Shown here: one piece after another, positions 5,752 through 7,459 of the stretch | Layout: each line of letters opens with the position of its first letter | Position numbering within the stretch: position 1 is the stretch's first letter | Assembly: GCA_025964635.1 (NCBI GenBank) | Contig: JAOPYP010000516.1 | Coordinates: 1 to 7,459, forward strand | Reading direction: 5' to 3' | DNA from: Actinomycetes bacterium | GTDB lineage: Bacteria > Actinomycetota > Actinomycetes > Streptosporangiales > Streptosporangiaceae | DNA: 7,459 nt | Program-made: the position numbers and the translations under genes | Notes under the pieces: model-generated | Databases searched by the model: none | Seen by the model: only the letters and a program-made list of their open reading frames with translations | Told to the model about the DNA's origin: nothing

Positions 5752-5810
5752 CTCTCACCACAGGCCCGATCACGACAGGCCCGATCACCACAGGCGCTCT
5801 CACCACAGGC
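5751..5810. repeat. Four 15-bp tandem repeats overlapping the 3' end of the alkyltransferase gene
   Basis: The units are 5751-5765, 5766-5780, 5781-5795 and 5796-5810. The outer two are identical, the inner two differ from each other at one base, and all share TCAC-S-ACAGGC. Because the outer copies also share flanks, 21 bases at 5748-5768 recur exactly at 5793-5813. The last unit contains the final codons and TGA stop of the alkyltransferase gene, so the others are copies of that gene end. Their bases after the stop are not part of any convincing gene. Confidence 0.9.
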
Positions 5811-6333
5811 CCGGGTGGCCCGCTTCCAGGTCCAGCAGCGCGCGCTTGCGGGTCAGGCCGCCCGCGTAGCCGGTCAGCTTGCCGGTGCTGCCCACCACCC
5901 GGTGGCACGGGATCAGGATGCTCAGCGGGTTGCGGCCCACCGCGGCGCCGACGTCCCGGGGATCCGTGGTGTCGCCGAGGCGCCGGGCCAGGTCGCCGTA
6001 GGGGGCCGTGCGGCCGTACGGGATCTCCGCGATCAGCTCCCAGACGCGCCGCTGGAAGTCGCTGCCCCGGGCGTCCAAGGCCAGGCCGAACTCCATCCGG
6101 GTGCCGTCCAGGTACTCCCCGAGCTGGCGCGTGACGTCCTCGAAGCCCGGGCCGGTCCGCGGCCCGAAGCGGTCCGGGCTGGGCATGTACCAGTGGTGCG
6201 GGAAATACAGGCCGGTCAGCAGCCCGCCGTCGCGCACGATGGTCAGCTCACCCAGCCGCGTGGCGAGGACCGTATGCTCGGCCGTCAACCCGGCGGTCCG
6301 CTGGCCGGGCTGCGTGCCCGTGTCGGTCGTCAT
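5800..6333 (-). CDS. ogt: Methylated-DNA-[protein]-cysteine S-methyltransferase (O6-alkylguanine-DNA alkyltransferase)
   Basis: A 177-residue DNA repair protein that moves alkyl groups from O6-alkylguanine onto its own cysteine. The C-terminal domain has 'FQRRVWELIAEIPYGRTAPYGDLARRLG' split over 93-120 (helix-turn-helix), Arg126 in 'PRDVGAAVGRNP' as the expected arginine finger that flips the base, and 'IPCHRVVGSTGKLTGYAGGL' (141-160) with acceptor Cys143. The N-terminal half (20-90) fits the usual ribonuclease-H-like domain. In 'AAVG' Val132 replaces the asparagine seen in many relatives such as E. coli Ogt. The start has AAGGAG eight bases upstream. There is no Ada-type N-terminal regulatory domain. 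It is divergent from the SnoaL-like gene; the symbol denotes family rather than strict orthology. Confidence 0.93.
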   Translation of the reverse strand: MTTDTGTQPGQRTAGLTAEHTVLATRLGELTIVRDGGLLTGLYFPHHWYMPSPDRFGPRTGPGFEDVTRQLGEYLDGTRMEFGLALDARGSDFQRRVWELIAEIPYGRTAPYGDLARRLGDTTDPRDVGAAVGRNPLSILIPCHRVVGSTGKLTGYAGGLTRKRALLDLEAGHPGLW

Positions 6334-6407
6334 TCTCTGCTCCTTCGGTCACATCCCCACCTGCGGGAGAACATGTGTGCCTGGAAGACGCGCCGGGCCG
6401 GTGTTTC

Positions 6408-6473
6408 GTGAGGTTCCCGGCTCACCGATCCGCCAGCTCACGTTGGCCCTCCTTTCCGCGTCTTCGGGGTGAG
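6408..6473. promoter_or_regulatory. Cluster of GTGAG/CTCAC half-sites upstream of the SnoaL-like gene
   Basis: The 185 bases between the divergent alkyltransferase and SnoaL-like genes hold no recognisable gene. GTGAG occurs at 6408-6412 and 6469-6473, and its complement CTCAC at 6421-6425 and 6437-6441. The first pair is an inverted repeat with 8 bases between arms. This could be an operator for either gene. No clear -10/-35 or ECF-type promoter could be recognised here. Confidence 0.25.
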
Positions 6474-6483
6474 CGCACCCGGC

Positions 6484-6500
6484 CGGGAGCGCCACTCCCG
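6484..6500 (+). promoter_or_regulatory. Leader hairpin beside the SnoaL-like gene ribosome site
   Basis: CGGGAG (6484-6489) and CTCCCG (6495-6500) form a perfect 6-bp stem with a 5-base loop, ending one base before the GAGGAAAGAG ribosome site (6502-6511) of the SnoaL-like gene. It leaves the site free, so it may protect the leader or keep the site exposed. This is a small structure with an uncertain role. Confidence 0.35.
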
Positions 6501-6518
6501 CGAGGAAAGAGATGACTC

Positions 6519-6965
6519 ATGTCCATCGCAGAGAACAAGACCGTCGTCGCCCGCTGGTTCTCCGAGTTCTGGGGCAAGGACTTCAACCCTGCGGTCGTCG
6601 ACGAGCTGGCCGCACCGGACATCCGCTTCGAGTACTCGCTGCACGCACCGTGCCGTGGGCGGGACGAGGTACGCGAGTTCGCCACGAAATTCCGCGCCGC
6701 GTTCCCCGACCTGAACTTCTGGGGGACCGCCGACCTGATCGCCGAGGGAGATTACGTCGTCGGCCAGTGGGAGGGTGGCGGCACCCAGACGGGGGATGCC
6801 TTCGGCGATATGCCGGTCGGTGCCCTGCCCGCCAGGACCGGGAAGACCATGCGGTTCACCGGCATTACCGTGCTGAAGGTCGAGAATGGCCTCATCAGCG
6901 AGGAGATTGGTCTCGACGACGGGGTCACGGTGCTGCGGCAGCTGGGCCTGATCACCGAGCCCTGA
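6519..6965 (+). CDS. SnoaL-like polyketide cyclase / ester cyclase family protein
   Basis: A 148-residue protein of the SnoaL-like branch of the NTF2 fold. It shows 'NKTVVARWFSEFW' (6-18), 'VDELAAPDIRFEY' (27-39), 'GRDEVREFATKFRAAFPDLNF' spread over 47-67, 'DLIAEGDYVVGQWEGGGTQTGDAFG' spread over 72-96, and an ending 'DDGVTVLRQLGLI' (133-145). The 'AFPD', 'AEGD.VV..W' and 'LRQLG' signatures are those of the ester-cyclase/SnoaL group, where family members catalyse aldol-type cyclisation or only bind ligands. The usual GTH is GTQ here (Gln90), so catalysis by the classical route is unsure. GAGGAAAGAG seven bases upstream fixes the start; another ATG at 6512 is out of frame. The ECF sigma gene follows after 37 bases. 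Confidence 0.88.
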   Translation: MSIAENKTVVARWFSEFWGKDFNPAVVDELAAPDIRFEYSLHAPCRGRDEVREFATKFRAAFPDLNFWGTADLIAEGDYVVGQWEGGGTQTGDAFGDMPVGALPARTGKTMRFTGITVLKVENGLISEEIGLDDGVTVLRQLGLITEP

Positions 6966-7002
6966 GACCTCACGGAAACCGGATCCAGGACGTCTTCAGG
7001 TC

Positions 7003-7459
7003 ATGACAGGCAAGCCACCGTTCGAGAACGTCGTCTCGGCGCACGGGAGCACCGTGCTGCGGGTCTGCCGGGCCGTCCTCGGCCCGGCCGACGCGGACGA
7101 CGCCTGGTCGGAAACGTTCCTGTCCGCGCTGAAGGCCTACCCGGACCTCCCGGCCGACGCGAACGTCGAGGCCTGGCTGGTCACCATCGCCCACCGCAAA
7201 GCCATCGACGTGACCCGGGCCGCCGCCCGCCGGGCGATCCCGGTGGCCGAGACCCCGGATAACGCGGACGGCGCCGGCCGGGACCCGGAAGTCGCCGGGC
7301 TGGTCGCCGACGACGACCTGGCCGACGCCCTCACCCGGCTGCCCGCCAAGCAGAAACAGGCCGTCGCCTACCACTACATCGCGGGGCTGCCCTACGCCGA
7401 CGTGGCCGCCATCCTCGGCGGCAGCGCGGAGGCGGCCCGGCGCGCCGCCGCCGACGGCA
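7003..7459 (+). CDS. ECF-type RNA polymerase sigma factor, 3'-truncated by the window
   Basis: The frame is open from ATG 7003 to the end, giving 152 visible residues. Region 2 covers about residues 6-75: 'FENVVSAHGSTVLRVCRAVLG', then 'DADDAWSETFLSALKAYPDL' (30-49), the region that binds core polymerase and melts the -10, then 'VEAWLVTIAHRKAIDVTRA' (55-73). A linker is followed by region 4, 'LADALTRLPAKQKQAVAYHY' (106-125) and 'GLPYADVAAILGGSAEAARR' (128-147), the helix-turn-helix that reads the -35. No region 3 is present, which places it in the ECF group. There are no in-frame alternative starts between the upstream gene and 7003. The ribosome site is weak. It probably shares a transcript with the SnoaL-like gene 37 bases before it. 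Confidence 0.88.
   Translation, partial: MTGKPPFENVVSAHGSTVLRVCRAVLGPADADDAWSETFLSALKAYPDLPADANVEAWLVTIAHRKAIDVTRAAARRAIPVAETPDNADGAGRDPEVAGLVADDDLADALTRLPAKQKQAVAYHYIAGLPYADVAAILGGSAEAARRAAADG

Noticed and set aside
5751..5810. CRISPR-like array
   Set aside because: The units are contiguous 15-mers with no unique spacers, and no cas genes are present, so this is a simple tandem repeat.
6398..6440. ECF-type promoter (GGAAC and CGTC elements) for the alkyltransferase gene
   Set aside because: GGAAC and CGTC occur on the minus strand here, but about 21 bases apart, longer than the usual 16-17, so the match was not kept.
6970..7374. Minus-strand frames over the sigma factor gene
   Set aside because: The plus-strand frame from 7003 shows clear sigma regions 2 and 4; the minus frames are compositional shadows.

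Overview
The window is very GC-rich. Third codon positions are almost all G or C, antisense frames stay open over long distances, and the gene families are typical of soil actinomycetes: a STAS anti-sigma antagonist, a MocR-type GntR regulator, a TipA/BmrR-like MerR regulator, a stand-alone SnoaL-like protein and an ECF sigma factor. I read it as a chromosomal segment from a filamentous actinobacterium. The genus cannot be fixed from the sequence alone. There are no RNA genes, CRISPR arrays, insertion sequences or phage genes, and no gene-free stretch longer than about 190 bases.

Layout, left to right. (1) The C-terminal end of a STAS-domain protein (1-141, +), then a DUF1203 protein (238-723, +). 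(2) A minus-strand set that reads leftwards: an NTF2-like protein (2621 to 2259), an alpha/beta hydrolase of the hormone-sensitive-lipase type (2174 to 1221) and an SRPBCC/AHSA1 protein (1189 to 731). (3) Divergent from that set, a MerR-family regulator with a C-terminal GyrI-like effector domain (2755-3594, +). Its promoter has the over-long 19-bp spacer carrying a palindrome that MerR proteins act on. (4) Convergent with it, a MocR-family (GntR plus aminotransferase fold) regulator (5122 to 3641, -), divergent from a CxxC carboxymuconolactone decarboxylase/AhpD-like protein (5169-5684, +). (5) A perfect 16-bp hairpin and a 15-bp tandem repeat array, then an O6-alkylguanine-DNA alkyltransferase (6333 to 5800, -). 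(6) Divergent from it, a SnoaL-like protein (6519-6965, +) and, 37 bases on, an ECF-type sigma factor (7003 to the window edge, +).

How the parts may work together (inference). The MerR protein probably senses a small molecule and controls itself, and possibly the divergent set of an NTF2-like protein, an esterase and an SRPBCC protein, all folds that bind or process small hydrophobic ligands. The MocR protein probably uses PLP or an amino compound to control the adjacent AhpD-like gene. The right-hand part combines DNA alkylation repair with a sigma factor. Nothing here is a clearly new defence or mobile system. The most notable signals are the MerR operator overlapping a likely leaderless start, two small tandem-repeat expansions (one inside the MocR protein, one duplicating the stop-codon end of the alkyltransferase gene), and the SnoaL/sigma pairing.
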